From assembly GCA_019637615.1 (NCBI GenBank), contig JAHBVJ010000008.1, positions 175,546 through 239,545 of the forward strand: a stretch of DNA of 64,000 nucleotides, given 5' to 3'. The position numbers and the translations under genes were made by a program. Of the stretch, positions 35,031 through 43,591 are shown piece by piece. Each line of letters opens with the position of its first letter. Positions within the stretch are counted from its first letter, which is position 1. A model generated the notes under the pieces. It did not search any database and was not told the origin of the DNA. It saw nothing but the letters and a program-made list of their open reading frames with translations. Source of the DNA: Anaerolineae bacterium (GTDB lineage: Bacteria; Chloroflexota; Anaerolineae; Aggregatilineales; UBA2796).

Positions 35031-36485
35031 TTAGAACCAGCGCTCGATCACGACCTTGCGATCGGTGAAGAAGTTGATCGCGTCCGGCCCTTGCCCGTGC
35101 AGATCGCCAAAGAAGGAGTCCTTCTGACCACCAAACGGGAACGACGCCACCGGAGCCGCCACCCCGATATTCACGCCGATGTTGCCCGCCCGCACGCGGT
35201 ACTTGAAGTCACGCGCATAGCCACCATCTTGTGTGAAGATCGAGGCCGCGTTCCCGTAGCGACTGCGTTCCAAGGTCTCGATGGCGCTCTCGAAGTCGGG
35301 GACGTTGATCACGCTGAGGACCGGGCCAAAGATTTCTTCCTTGACGATGCTCATATCAGGGGTGGCGTTGTCGAAGACAGAGGGGCCGACGAAATTGCCA
35401 TCGGGGCAGTCTGCCACCTTAACGTAACGCCCATCCAGCACCAGTTTCGCGCCTTCTTGCTGTCCGCGCTCTAAGAAGCTCTGAATGCGCTTGAGGGATT
35501 GCTGCGTGATGACCGGCCCCATCTGCGTGGTTTCGTTGAGGCCGTAACCGACGCGCAGTTTGGAGGACATCTCGACCACGCCTTCGACCACGGTCTTGTG
35601 AATGTCGCCCACAGTGATCAGGACGGAACCCGCCAAACAGCGCTGCCCCGCGCAGCCGTAAGTCGAACCCATGACCGTGGCGATAGTCTTGGGCAGGTTG
35701 GCGTCGGGCATCACGACCATGTGATTCTTCGCGCCGCCCTGTGCCTGAACACGTTTGCCCGCCATCGCCCCACGCTCATAGACGAGTTTGCCAACGCGAC
35801 TGGAGCCGACAAACGAAACTGCGCGCACCAGAGGATGATCGATGAGCGCGTTGACAACCTCTTCATCGCCATGAATCAGGTTAACGACGCCATCAGGAAT
35901 ATCGCATTCTTCGAGAAGTTCGTAGAGGAGTTCTTGCGACAGCGGCGTGATGGGCGACGGCTTGGTGATGTACGTATTGCCGCAGGCTACGGCGACGGGC
36001 AAGAACCACAGCGGCACCATGTTCGGGAAGTTGAACGGATTGATCGACGCACACACGCCCAACGGTTGACGGATGGCGGTTTCATCGATGCCCTGCGCCA
36101 CGTCTTCAAGGTTGTAGCCCATGATCTGGGTGGGGATGCCCGCCGCTAGTTCGACGTTCTCAATGGCACGGCGGACTTCGGCACGCGCTTCATCGATGGT
36201 CTTGCCGTTTTCCAGCGTCACCAGCCGTGAGAGTTCTTCAAAACGCTCTTCCATTTTGGCTTTGAACTTGAACATGGAACGGGCGCGGGTATAGGGCGGC
36301 GTGGTGCGCCATTCGTGGAAGGCTTCATAGGCTTTCTGAACGGCCTTATCGACGTCTTCCTTGGTGGAAAGGGGGACTTCCGCCAGCACTTCGCCCGTCG
36401 CGGGGTTCAACACGGGTTGGCGGCGCGTCGATTTCGAGGTGACCCACGAGCCGTTCACAAAATTCTTGACTACCTTGACCGACAT
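35031..36485 (-). CDS. mmsA: CoA-acylating methylmalonate-semialdehyde dehydrogenase
   Basis: A 484-residue aldehyde dehydrogenase that converts (methyl)malonate semialdehyde to propionyl- or acetyl-CoA in valine, beta-alanine or inositol breakdown. MMSDH-specific features are NFVNGSWVTSKST at the start, GVCASINPFNFPNMVPLWFL and KPSPITPLSQELLYELLEEC. The catalytic Cys is in YGCAGQRCLAGS (about residue 283), where the family's CxGQRCMA-type motif replaces the general-base Glu region of other ALDHs. The C-terminal SFPFGGQKDSFFGDLHGQGP is also typical. GGAGGAAAA precedes the ATG. An ArsR-type regulator gene lies upstream. Confidence 0.93.
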   Translation of the reverse strand: MSVKVVKNFVNGSWVTSKSTRRQPVLNPATGEVLAEVPLSTKEDVDKAVQKAYEAFHEWRTTPPYTRARSMFKFKAKMEERFEELSRLVTLENGKTIDEARAEVRRAIENVELAAGIPTQIMGYNLEDVAQGIDETAIRQPLGVCASINPFNFPNMVPLWFLPVAVACGNTYITKPSPITPLSQELLYELLEECDIPDGVVNLIHGDEEVVNALIDHPLVRAVSFVGSSRVGKLVYERGAMAGKRVQAQGGAKNHMVVMPDANLPKTIATVMGSTYGCAGQRCLAGSVLITVGDIHKTVVEGVVEMSSKLRVGYGLNETTQMGPVITQQSLKRIQSFLERGQQEGAKLVLDGRYVKVADCPDGNFVGPSVFDNATPDMSIVKEEIFGPVLSVINVPDFESAIETLERSRYGNAASIFTQDGGYARDFKYRVRAGNIGVNIGVAAPVASFPFGGQKDSFFGDLHGQGPDAINFFTDRKVVIERWF

Positions 36486-36701
36486 GATTTTCCTCCGGAC
36501 TTTTTTGAGCAGGGGCAGCTTGTTGTTCTGAAAGGAATAGGGCGTGATCTAATTTCGTTTGAATCCGCACTGTCCATCGAGTTAAGCGCGACAGTTTACT
36601 ACCAACGAGGGATGCTTGGCAAGGACGAGCACAGTCCGCATCAGGTACAGCTTGAGAAGGGTTTATGTACCTGCTATGAAACGCTTCGAGCAGGCGACAA
36701 T

Positions 36702-37118
36702 CTAGCGCTGCCGCGCGCGATTCACACTGTTGAGAAAATACTCCGGCGTGCGTTCGAGGTCGAGCGAATAGTAGACCTGCCGCCCTACCTTGCGCGCCCG
36801 CACCATGCCCCATTCGCGGAGAGCACGCAGTTGGTGCGAGACCGCCGACTGTTCCATATCTAAGATCAGGCGCAAATCGTTGACGCATAGTTCGGTATTA
36901 GCAATGGCGGAAAGCAGCCGCACTCGCGTCGGGTCTGCTAACACGCGGTAAAACTCCGCGAGTTGTTCAGCACTCCCACTATCGAGCAGGTCGGCAAAGG
37001 CACGTTCAACATTTTGAGGATCAGCGAACATGGGATGACTAGGAACTGTCAGCGCAACCATCTCAGATTGTGTCCCGATCAACTGAATGGACGATGGGAG
37101 GTCGTGGCATTTTTGCAC
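36702..37118 (-). CDS. ArsR/SmtB family transcriptional regulator
   Basis: A winged-helix repressor of up to 138 residues. The HTH region is FYRVLADPTRVRLLSAIANT, ELCVNDLRLILDMEQSAVSH, QLRALREWGMVRARKVGRQV and YYSLD. The ELCVNDL segment keeps only one of the two cysteines of the ArsR metal site (ELCVCDL), and no alpha-5 zinc site is visible, so the inducer may not be a metal. The start (GTG 37118) is tentative; an internal ATG at residue 20 or 30 is possible. It sits between the GH1 gene and mmsA on the same strand and could control mmsA. Confidence 0.87.
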   Translation of the reverse strand: MQKCHDLPSSIQLIGTQSEMVALTVPSHPMFADPQNVERAFADLLDSGSAEQLAEFYRVLADPTRVRLLSAIANTELCVNDLRLILDMEQSAVSHQLRALREWGMVRARKVGRQVYYSLDLERTPEYFLNSVNRARQR

Positions 37119-37212
37119 TCTGAAAACACGGTATCAGAAGATATGGTCAACTGTCAATAGGGTAGCAATAAATCAGATTAAATTCATCATTATTACTCAA
37201 TGTTCATCTTGG

Positions 37213-38628
37213 TCAACGCTTTTCGGGCGATGATGAAGCATTCTGGACGCGATTGCCGTTGGTTTTAAGTTTGACTTCCTTGGCACCTGCTTCGCCGGGA
37301 AACATGCTCGACAGCAGCGACGGCGCATAGGTCGCGACCATTTGCGATGACAACCCGTTGGCAGCGCAGATCTCGCCGTAGAGATTAGCACTTCTTCGCG
37401 GGATGCGCTCTTGCGTGTCGAAATTTACTTTGTAGAGGCCAAAGTTGAAGCGCGGATCGAAGCCTTCTGCCCATTCGAAATTGTCGATCAGAGTCCAGAA
37501 GAAGAAGCCTTTGACCGGGAAGTTAAAGTTGGCTGCCTTCCACACCGCGCGAATCGTCTCGATGAGGTAGCCGGGGCGGATCGTATCGTCGGGATCGGGC
37601 ACGCCCGCCTCGGTGACGTAGATCGGCTTATCGATCAGCTTGGTCAGCTTGGCGATCTGGTCGTAGATGGCGGCAGGGTTTAGCCCGCCCCACTTCTTTG
37701 GCCCGACGGGCATGTCATGCGGTTTGTGCTGGTTGATGAACAACGAGGTCGGATAGCGCAAATCGAAACCGACTTCATATTCCTGATAGTATTGAAGGCC
37801 GACCCAATCCAGCGCATTCTGAGCATGGGGGATGGTCACGTTGCCCGCGCCGGGGAGGTGAACGATGCCCGTCCGCAGCGCCAATAAGAAGGCGTTGTTG
37901 ATGAAACTATCGACCACATTCATGGCGGGACGGTGCAGCGGCGAATTGCCCGTTGGACGCAAGTTGAGGTTGTGGTTGGCAAAGCCCACTTGTGCATGGG
38001 GCTGCATTTCCTTGATGGCATGGTAGGCTTGCGTATGACCGCGCAGTAGATTGACCAAGACTTTATAAGCCACGTTCCGCTTTTTGACGCCGGGAGGCCA
38101 GTCGCCAAAGATGTAGGACTGCGTGGTATAAACCATCGGCTCGTTGATGGTACACCACAGTGAGCAGAGATCACCGAGCGTTTCGACCACCTTGCGGACA
38201 AAACGGGTGAAGCGTTCCGGCGTGCCGTCCCATTCCCAACCGTCGTCATCCGCCAGCCATAAGGGGTTGGTGAAGTGATGCAGCGTGACCATCGGCGTCA
38301 TGCCACGCTGGTGCATGGCCTTGAGCATGGTGCGATATTTTTCCAGCGAGTAGTCGTCCCACTTGCCCGGTTCCGGCTCGATGCGGCTCCATTCCACCGA
38401 AATACGCTGCGCGTTGTTGTGCATGGAGGCGGCACGGTCGAAATCTTCCTCGAAGCGACCACTCCACCACTCGCAGGCACGTCCGGCTTTCTGATTCTGG
38501 AAGATGTGTCCCGGAGTCTGTTCCCAACGCCACCAATCGTTGGTGTTGCCGCCCTCAACTTGATGGGCAGCCGTCGTGCAACCCCATAGAAAGCCGCGCG
38601 GTAGTTGATGGATGGCGTTTACGCTCAT
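37213..38628 (-). CDS. Glycoside hydrolase family 1 (beta-glucosidase-like)
   Basis: A 471-residue retaining beta-glycosidase, intracellular (no signal peptide). The start, LPRGFLWGCTTAAHQVEGGN, is the GH1 N-terminal signature. The acid/base Glu is in WCTINEPMVYTTQSY (about residue 164) and the nucleophile Glu in IYVTEAGVPDPDD (about 342). The usual TENG is TEAG here, so one residue beside the nucleophile differs. FFFWTLIDNFEWAEGFDPRF follows as in the family. The product may be glucose or another sugar from a beta-glycoside. GGAG overlaps the end of the preceding cyclase gene, so both are one operon. Confidence 0.92.
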   Translation of the reverse strand: MSVNAIHQLPRGFLWGCTTAAHQVEGGNTNDWWRWEQTPGHIFQNQKAGRACEWWSGRFEEDFDRAASMHNNAQRISVEWSRIEPEPGKWDDYSLEKYRTMLKAMHQRGMTPMVTLHHFTNPLWLADDDGWEWDGTPERFTRFVRKVVETLGDLCSLWCTINEPMVYTTQSYIFGDWPPGVKKRNVAYKVLVNLLRGHTQAYHAIKEMQPHAQVGFANHNLNLRPTGNSPLHRPAMNVVDSFINNAFLLALRTGIVHLPGAGNVTIPHAQNALDWVGLQYYQEYEVGFDLRYPTSLFINQHKPHDMPVGPKKWGGLNPAAIYDQIAKLTKLIDKPIYVTEAGVPDPDDTIRPGYLIETIRAVWKAANFNFPVKGFFFWTLIDNFEWAEGFDPRFNFGLYKVNFDTQERIPRRSANLYGEICAANGLSSQMVATYAPSLLSSMFPGEAGAKEVKLKTNGNRVQNASSSPEKR

Positions 38629-38634
38629 GGTTGA

Positions 38635-39300
38635 TCACTCCTGCGCGATGGCAAACGCGCGGACAGGAAACGTCCCGAAGCCAGCCACTTTAACCGGGAC
38701 AGCGAAGAAGCGCACACCACGATCCGGCAGTCCATCAAGGCCGCGCATATGCTCACAAATAGGGATGTCCGCGCCGAGCAGCGTGGAATGCACGGGACGG
38801 CTGTTATAGCCCACCTCGTCAATGTTGTACGAGTCGATGCCGACTAAGGCCGCGCCTGAATCCGCGAGGAATTTGGCAGCGTCCGCCGTCAGATAGCGGT
38901 GACCTTCGAAATATTGGTCGGTGCGCCAATGCCGCGACCAATCGGTATGCACCAATACGGCTTTGCCTTTCACGTTCAAGCCTTTGAAAGCATCATAGTC
39001 AAGCGCGCGACCCGGAAAATTGACCGCACGCACGATCACGGCTTCAAGATCGGCAAGCTGTTCCAAGCGGAGTTTGGACAGGTCGTTGCCGTCGGCATAG
39101 CGGTGGAAGGGGCTATCGATGTAAGTGCCTGTATTCGCCACCATCTCAATTTTGCCGATCTGGAATTCGGTGCCGTCGGCGTAGGATGGGCGGGATGCCT
39201 CACGGCTGAGGTAGTCGCAGATGACGGGCGCGGGCAAGCCCTTGTAGGTGATCATGCCGTGCTCTACGGTGTGGCTAAGGTCAATCAGGCGGTTGGACAT
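38635..39300 (-). CDS. Cyclase family protein (kynurenine-formamidase-like)
   Basis: A 221-residue metal-dependent hydrolase of the cyclase/arylformamidase fold. The start, LIDLSHTVEHGMITYKGLPA, is typical. The metal motif, normally HxGTHxDxPxH, reads NTGTYIDSPFHRYADG here: the first two His positions are Asn and Tyr, while Asp and the last His remain. The chemistry may thus differ from kynurenine formamidase. The late LVGIDSYNIDE segment is also conserved. It is the first gene of the operon with GH1, 6 bp apart, behind a leader of about 400 nt. Confidence 0.85.
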   Translation of the reverse strand: MSNRLIDLSHTVEHGMITYKGLPAPVICDYLSREASRPSYADGTEFQIGKIEMVANTGTYIDSPFHRYADGNDLSKLRLEQLADLEAVIVRAVNFPGRALDYDAFKGLNVKGKAVLVHTDWSRHWRTDQYFEGHRYLTADAAKFLADSGAALVGIDSYNIDEVGYNSRPVHSTLLGADIPICEHMRGLDGLPDRGVRFFAVPVKVAGFGTFPVRAFAIAQE

Positions 39301-39470
39301 ACCGATGCTCCGATAAATGCTAGTCGCTCAGACAATATAGCTTCGCGCCTCAATGAGGATAGGATAGCATGAGGATGAAATCTGTGCTCATCCATTATTC
39401 CTGTGATGCCCTGCACAGGGCGGAGTGGGGTTACGTGCTAAGTCCGAAAGAACGACCATCTGGTCGGATA

Positions 39471-39655
39471 GATTCAGATCATTGGGAATGATCGAATCGA
39501 TCATTTGACCCGTGCGATTCAGATCATTTGATTGGGTCAGGAGGGGTCAAGTGATCTGAAAATGATCGGATTTTTCTGCTCAATTCAGATCATTTCTGCT
39601 ACGAATCGAAGAGAAATCCTGATTCAGATCATTGGGCAGTTGATGACGATTGATC
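39471..39655. repeat. GATTCAGATCATT repeat array, GATC-dense
   Basis: Direct copies of GATTCAGATCATT (or close variants) start at 39471, 39516, 39582 and 39621; the first and last share 16 bases, GATTCAGATCATTGGG. An inverted copy lies at about 39551-39561, and a perfect palindrome, AATGATCG-AAT-CGATCATT, at 39487-39505. Nine GATC tetramers occur in about 180 bp. Spacings are irregular (45, 66 and 39 bp), so this is not a CRISPR array. It lies inside the predicted leader of the cyclase-GH1 operon. Confidence 0.75.
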
Positions 39656-39703
39656 TGGCGGTAAATGGTTGACAATGCTCCTCCAATATTAGGACTGTTG
39701 AAT

Positions 39704-39732
39704 AGTATAATACATGTGTTCTTTGATGTCAA
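39704..39732 (-). promoter_or_regulatory. Consensus sigma70 promoter of the cyclase-GH1 operon
   Basis: On the minus strand TTGACA (39727-39732), a 17-bp spacer and TATACT (39704-39709). Transcription would start near 39697 and run through the repeat array to the cyclase gene at 39300, giving an untranslated leader of about 400 nt. Confidence 0.75.
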
Positions 39733-39783
39733 GGGGCATTTTGGAAATCCATCACGAACTGACGGAAGGTTGGTCGCATCCTC

Positions 39784-39812
39784 TTGACAACGGCTCATTC
39801 TTCTTCTATGAT
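39784..39812 (+). promoter_or_regulatory. Consensus sigma70 promoter of the tetR-type gene
   Basis: TTGACA (39784-39789), a 17-bp spacer and TATGAT (39807-39812), about 40 bp before the TetR start. Confidence 0.75.
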
Positions 39813-39851
39813 TCAAAAATAAACAGAGAGTCGGTTTATTAATTGGCGAGT

Positions 39852-40559
39852 ATGGCACGAACAGTCAACAAAGAAGAGTATGCCGCAAAGCGCGACGAGA
39901 TTTTGAGCGTGGCGCAGCGCCTTGTCTACACCAAAGGCTACGAGCGGATGACCGTGCAAGACATCTTGCATGAAATTGGCATGTCCAGCGGCGCGTTTTA
40001 TCACTATTTCGAGACCAAACCAGCGGTCTTGGAGGCACTGGTCGAGAAGATTCAGGAGGAGGCGGAGCAACCACTGCTGCCGGTTGTTCATGATCCTGAG
40101 TTGAGCGCGGTGGATAAGCTGCGGGGCTACTTCGCAACGATGGAACGTTCACGCGATATGCAAAAGGCGTTTATCGCTCAACTGGTGCGGATATGGTTCG
40201 CGGATGAGAATTCCATCGTGCGCGAAAAGGTACATGAAGCGATCATCCGGCGGCGCAGCCCGCTGTTGACAGCGATCATCACGCAAGGTATCAGGGAAGG
40301 TGTTTTTTCGACGCCGCATCCTGCCCAAACAAGCGAGGTGATCCTCGTACTTGCACGCGGGATGGGGGATACGCTTGCCAAATTGATGCTATCGATTGAC
40401 CGAGAAGGTGATGACCAGAGCACACTCGAAAATATTGCTGCTACGTATGCGGTTTATGCTGACGCCGTGGAACGTGTATTAGGCGCAGCTAGGCCATTTT
40501 TGGTGCGCCCTGACCTCTCGACGGTGCGAGGCTGGTTTGAGACGGGCGACAGATCATGA
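39852..40559 (+). CDS. TetR/AcrR family transcriptional regulator
   Basis: A 235-residue regulator. The N-terminal HTH reads RDEILSVAQRLVYTKGYERM and TVQDILHEIGMSSGAFYHYF, close to the TetR consensus. The all-helical ligand domain follows and does not reveal the inducer. The ATG 39852 start gives the usual short basic N-terminus (ARTVNKEEYAAKR). The alpha/beta hydrolase gene begins about 30 bp downstream and is likely part of the same transcript. The divergent cyclase-GH1 promoter is close enough (about 50 bp) to share an operator, so either may be the target. Confidence 0.9.
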   Translation: MARTVNKEEYAAKRDEILSVAQRLVYTKGYERMTVQDILHEIGMSSGAFYHYFETKPAVLEALVEKIQEEAEQPLLPVVHDPELSAVDKLRGYFATMERSRDMQKAFIAQLVRIWFADENSIVREKVHEAIIRRRSPLLTAIITQGIREGVFSTPHPAQTSEVILVLARGMGDTLAKLMLSIDREGDDQSTLENIAATYAVYADAVERVLGAARPFLVRPDLSTVRGWFETGDRS

Positions 40560-40589
40560 ACGCCGTCAGAATTCATAGGACACAATCGC

Positions 40590-40659
40590 ATGATCACTCA
40601 ACAAGCTGACATTAAAACGGGACGTGTGACCGACTGAGGGCGACGATCTGTATTATGAA
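40590..40659 (+). other. Frameshifted N-terminus of the alpha/beta hydrolase
   Basis: From ATG 40590 the frame reads MITQQADIKTGRVTD and stops at TGA 40635-40637. The following bases, in the frame of the downstream hydrolase, read EGDDLYYEV, the normal run-in of this family. Removing one base (for example T 40635) joins the two into a full-length N-terminus. So the intact gene probably starts at 40590 and carries a one-base insertion, either real or a sequencing error. Confidence 0.7.
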
Positions 40660-41460
40660 GTGCGCGGGCAGGGTACGCCGCTGCTGCTGATCGCGCCGGG
40701 TGGTGGCGACGGATGGCAATATTCATTCATCGCTGACCTGTTGGCGGATGAATACAAGGTCATCACGTATGACCGCCGTGCCAATGCCCGCAGTACGATG
40801 AACAACCCGCAAAATTTCGAGATCAGCCAGCAATGCAGGGACGCGGTAGCCGTTCTACAGGCGGTCGGAGAGAGTTCCGCGTTCGTATTTGGCAACAGCA
40901 GTGCTGGCGTGATCGCGCTGGAGATGGCGAAGACACAGCCACAGACCGTACGGGCAGTCGTGGTACATGAAGCGCCGATGGCACGGCTGCACCCACAGGC
41001 GCAGAAATGGCAGCGCTTCTTCGCTGGTGCTTATTTGACCACATTCCGATTCGGGGCATCCCTTGGCGCACTCCAATTTATGTTAGGCGCTCAACTGCCC
41101 GTGCGACAATTAATCAGCGCCACGAAAGAGGTGAACCTTCACCAGAAGCAGAGCAGCGAACGGTATATGAGCGCGCGGGAAGCAGCCGAGGTGCTGATGA
41201 AATTGGAACTGCTGCCCGTCACCAACTATCTGCCAGACATCGCGCAAATCAAGCAGAACGGCGTCAAGGTGATCATCGGGGTCGGTGAATGGGGACTGGC
41301 GAACAAAGTGTGGTATGTCGAGGTGGCGCAGATTCTAGCGCAACAACTCGGTTGCGAACTGGTGACGTTCCCCGGTCATCATGGCGCTTTTCTTGATAGG
41401 CCAAAGGAATTTGCCACCGCTCTCCGAAATGTCTTGCATAATGCACAGGGCAATCCTTAA
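40660..41460 (+). CDS. Alpha/beta hydrolase (5' end frameshifted)
   Basis: 266 residues read from GTG 40660. The body is a standard alpha/beta hydrolase: GTPLLLIAPGGGDGWQYSF with the oxyanion region, VITYDRRANARST, the nucleophile Ser in FVFGNSSAGVIALEMA (GxSxG type), and the catalytic His in VTFPGHHGAFLDRP. Relatives are esterases or dehalogenase-like enzymes, and the substrate is unknown. The family's usual first strand lies upstream in another frame (see 40590-40659), so as written the protein lacks about 20 N-terminal residues. It follows TetR and probably is its target. Confidence 0.85.
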   Translation: MRGQGTPLLLIAPGGGDGWQYSFIADLLADEYKVITYDRRANARSTMNNPQNFEISQQCRDAVAVLQAVGESSAFVFGNSSAGVIALEMAKTQPQTVRAVVVHEAPMARLHPQAQKWQRFFAGAYLTTFRFGASLGALQFMLGAQLPVRQLISATKEVNLHQKQSSERYMSAREAAEVLMKLELLPVTNYLPDIAQIKQNGVKVIIGVGEWGLANKVWYVEVAQILAQQLGCELVTFPGHHGAFLDRPKEFATALRNVLHNAQGNP

Positions 41461-41472
41461 CTGATGGTTCCG

Positions 41473-42828
41473 TCAACGCAAGCGTTCGCGCAAAGTTGAC
41501 CAATCTAGCCAGCCTTCATCCCAACGCTGCCAATCCCAATCCGCCAACAAGAAGCCCGTGGTGACATTGTAGTGATAGAGCGTGCAGCCCTGATCGCGCA
41601 TGACCAGCGTGCGGGGTGCGTTGCCCTGTAGCAGCAGTGCGTAGGGAGCAATCGCCCAATGATTGAGCGCGGTGGCTTCCGTCCAGCGGATGTCGGCAGA
41701 CTCTGTGTTGAGGCAAGCTTGAGCAGTCGTAAGCAGTGTGTTGCGCAGTTGAGTCGTGAAGAACAGCCAATATATACTCTGAATGCTGAGTACCAACGCA
41801 AAGGTAAGACCGATCAGTTGGATGAGTGGACGACGCTGCTGCCAACGCTGCGTATCATCGGTGGGCGTGCGATGGGCGGCGAGGCTGTCGATCAGGGCGG
41901 CTACGATAAAGGGCAGCGACATCGGGATGATGAAAAAGCGATAACTCAGTGCATCGATCCATAGTGTCGGGATAGCTGCCCAGAGGACTGCGCTGATAAT
42001 CATCACGAGCATGAGGCGGCGCACCAGACGCGCGGGATCGGCGGTTAACCACGCGGGTAGCCATCGGGCGGGGAAATAGGGCGTCAACAACAACAGTGCC
42101 GCTAACCCTGCCGCGACCAGATAGATGACTGGCCCCGGCAAGACGGACGAACTAACACGCGTAAGGAGTAATCCAAGCCCAAGCTGTTCGGATTCGTAAG
42201 CGTTGATGCCCGTGACGAAGCGCACCATCGCGATTCCGGCGACGATCATCAACACCGCCGCCGCTGTCCACTGTATCATGCGCTGTTCATGGCGGAACCA
42301 ACCAATGATGAAGGCTAAGACCGCGCCTATTCCGAAGATCGCGCCGGAGAGTGGATAAGAGAAAAAGGTCAGAATGCCGAACAGCACATAAATGGGCAAA
42401 TGTCTCGGCTGTAAGCGTGTGAGAATGCCAAGATAGAGAGGCCACGCTAACTGCATCAGCATGATAATTTCGCTGATGAAGGAAACCTGACCGGGCAGTG
42501 GCGCGATCAGGATGCCAAACGCTGCCCACAGAAACAACGCGGGATTTTCCTTGCGCACGACCCACCACGAGGCCAATAGCGCGATCAGAATGACGCTGAT
42601 GTAGCACAACCCAAAGGTGAAATAAAACACGCGGTGATCATGCGTCAAGGTGCTGGCGAAGAAGGTCGGTAGTTCGAGAATGCCGTGAATCGTGCGGCGA
42701 TTAGGGACGAACAATTCGCGATCCGCCAGCAGCCGATACAGGTAATAGCCACCATCATAAGTGAAGGCGGTGCCGCACAGCACCACAAGGGCTAAGGCAC
42801 CAGTCACCAACGCAAAGAAACGTCGCAT
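41473..42828 (-). CDS. Polytopic membrane protein, possibly GT-C-like
   Basis: A 451-residue protein with ten or more membrane helices (for example YFTFGLCYISVILIALLASW and VIYLVAAGLAALLLLTPYF), followed by about 90 soluble C-terminal residues. The opening (FTYDGGYYLYRLLADRE) has an Asp soon after the first helix, reminiscent of GT-C glycosyltransferases, but no family motif is certain, so the product is left as hypothetical. GGAGGT precedes the ATG well. The gene stands alone and converges on the hydrolase gene with a 12-bp gap. Confidence 0.72.
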   Translation of the reverse strand: MRRFFALVTGALALVVLCGTAFTYDGGYYLYRLLADRELFVPNRRTIHGILELPTFFASTLTHDHRVFYFTFGLCYISVILIALLASWWVVRKENPALFLWAAFGILIAPLPGQVSFISEIIMLMQLAWPLYLGILTRLQPRHLPIYVLFGILTFFSYPLSGAIFGIGAVLAFIIGWFRHEQRMIQWTAAAVLMIVAGIAMVRFVTGINAYESEQLGLGLLLTRVSSSVLPGPVIYLVAAGLAALLLLTPYFPARWLPAWLTADPARLVRRLMLVMIISAVLWAAIPTLWIDALSYRFFIIPMSLPFIVAALIDSLAAHRTPTDDTQRWQQRRPLIQLIGLTFALVLSIQSIYWLFFTTQLRNTLLTTAQACLNTESADIRWTEATALNHWAIAPYALLLQGNAPRTLVMRDQGCTLYHYNVTTGFLLADWDWQRWDEGWLDWSTLRERLR

Positions 42829-42924
42829 CGCTCTACCTCCGGGGAATGCGTTGAAGACTGGAATGCAGGGATAGGATCGCGCATGGGTTGGTCGTTACCT
42901 TCGGCGGTTCAGCGCCGGTGCGCG

Positions 42925-43530
42925 TCAAGGGTTGATCACGCTTGACGTATAGCGGTTCATCGAGGCAAAGCCCAACCATTTTAGGTTGTGATCGGGAGTC
43001 TGTCCAACAAGACATGGATTGAGATCGGCGCTATTGAGTTGAATCACCTGAACAACCGGGGAAAATGGCGTCAGATGATGATGGATGTTCATGGTCACTG
43101 ACATCGACGGGTAGATCAGACGCATGATAGGCTGATTGATTTCCACCAAGCAGGGTCGCCCATATTTCTGGAGGAATTCTCCGACGGAGGGAAAATTTTC
43201 GAGGCGCGAGGCCGCATAGTTGGTGATGGTGATCAGTTGGACATAAAGCGCAGAATTACCCGCGATCTGGGCGCTGACCGACTCGTTCAAGTTGATGTGA
43301 AAAGCAAGCTGGTTACGCTGCACATTGAAGCGTTGGAGGATGGGCGAGACTTTGTTCCAGAGCGTGCGTCCGGGCGTGATCCCTAGAAAACACGGATTAC
43401 GGTTGCAGACATCAAAGCCAAAGGCTTCGAGCCGATTCGGGGAAGGATTGGACGAGACGTACAAGTACGTCCCACCCACAACGAAGGACAGCAGCATGGC
43501 GATGGAAGCGACAAGATAGATAAATCGCAT
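42925..43530 (-). CDS. Secreted hypothetical protein with C..PC..GI.PG motif (copy 2)
   Basis: A 201-residue exported or membrane-anchored protein with an N-terminal hydrophobic helix (VASIAMLLSFVVGGTYLYV). Right after it comes DVCNRNPCFLGITPGR, then a helix, then beta-rich segments (VGEFLQKYGRPCLVEINQ, IMRLIYPSMSVTM) and a terminal KWLGFASMNRY. These elements match the product of 25787-26563 in the same order. The function is unknown. AAGGGAT lies 6 nt before the ATG. Four Cys in the mature part suggest two disulfides. Confidence 0.75.
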   Translation of the reverse strand: MRFIYLVASIAMLLSFVVGGTYLYVSSNPSPNRLEAFGFDVCNRNPCFLGITPGRTLWNKVSPILQRFNVQRNQLAFHINLNESVSAQIAGNSALYVQLITITNYAASRLENFPSVGEFLQKYGRPCLVEINQPIMRLIYPSMSVTMNIHHHLTPFSPVVQVIQLNSADLNPCLVGQTPDHNLKWLGFASMNRYTSSVINP

Positions 43531-43548
43531 GGCTATCCCTTGCCATAA

Positions 43549-43572
43549 CAGGGGTCAGCTAACTGACCCCTG
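43549..43572 (-). terminator. Hairpin after the HTH-HD-CHAD gene
   Basis: CAGGGGTCAG (43549-43558) and CTGACCCCTG (43563-43572) form a perfect 10-bp stem with a 4-nt loop, 19 bp downstream of the HTH-HD-CHAD stop codon. There is no strong T-run. Confidence 0.6.
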
Positions 43573-43591
43573 CGTTAAACAGGTGGCAGGA

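Noticed and set aside
36702..37118. Classical arsenic/zinc sensor of the ArsR family
   Set aside because: ELCVNDL has only one of the two ligands of ELCVCDL, no alpha-5 site is seen and no metal-resistance gene is adjacent.
39471..39655. CRISPR array interpretation of the GATTCAGATCATT repeats
   Set aside because: Repeats are only about 13 bp, spacers are irregular (45, 66, 39 bp start-to-start), one copy is inverted and no cas gene is present.
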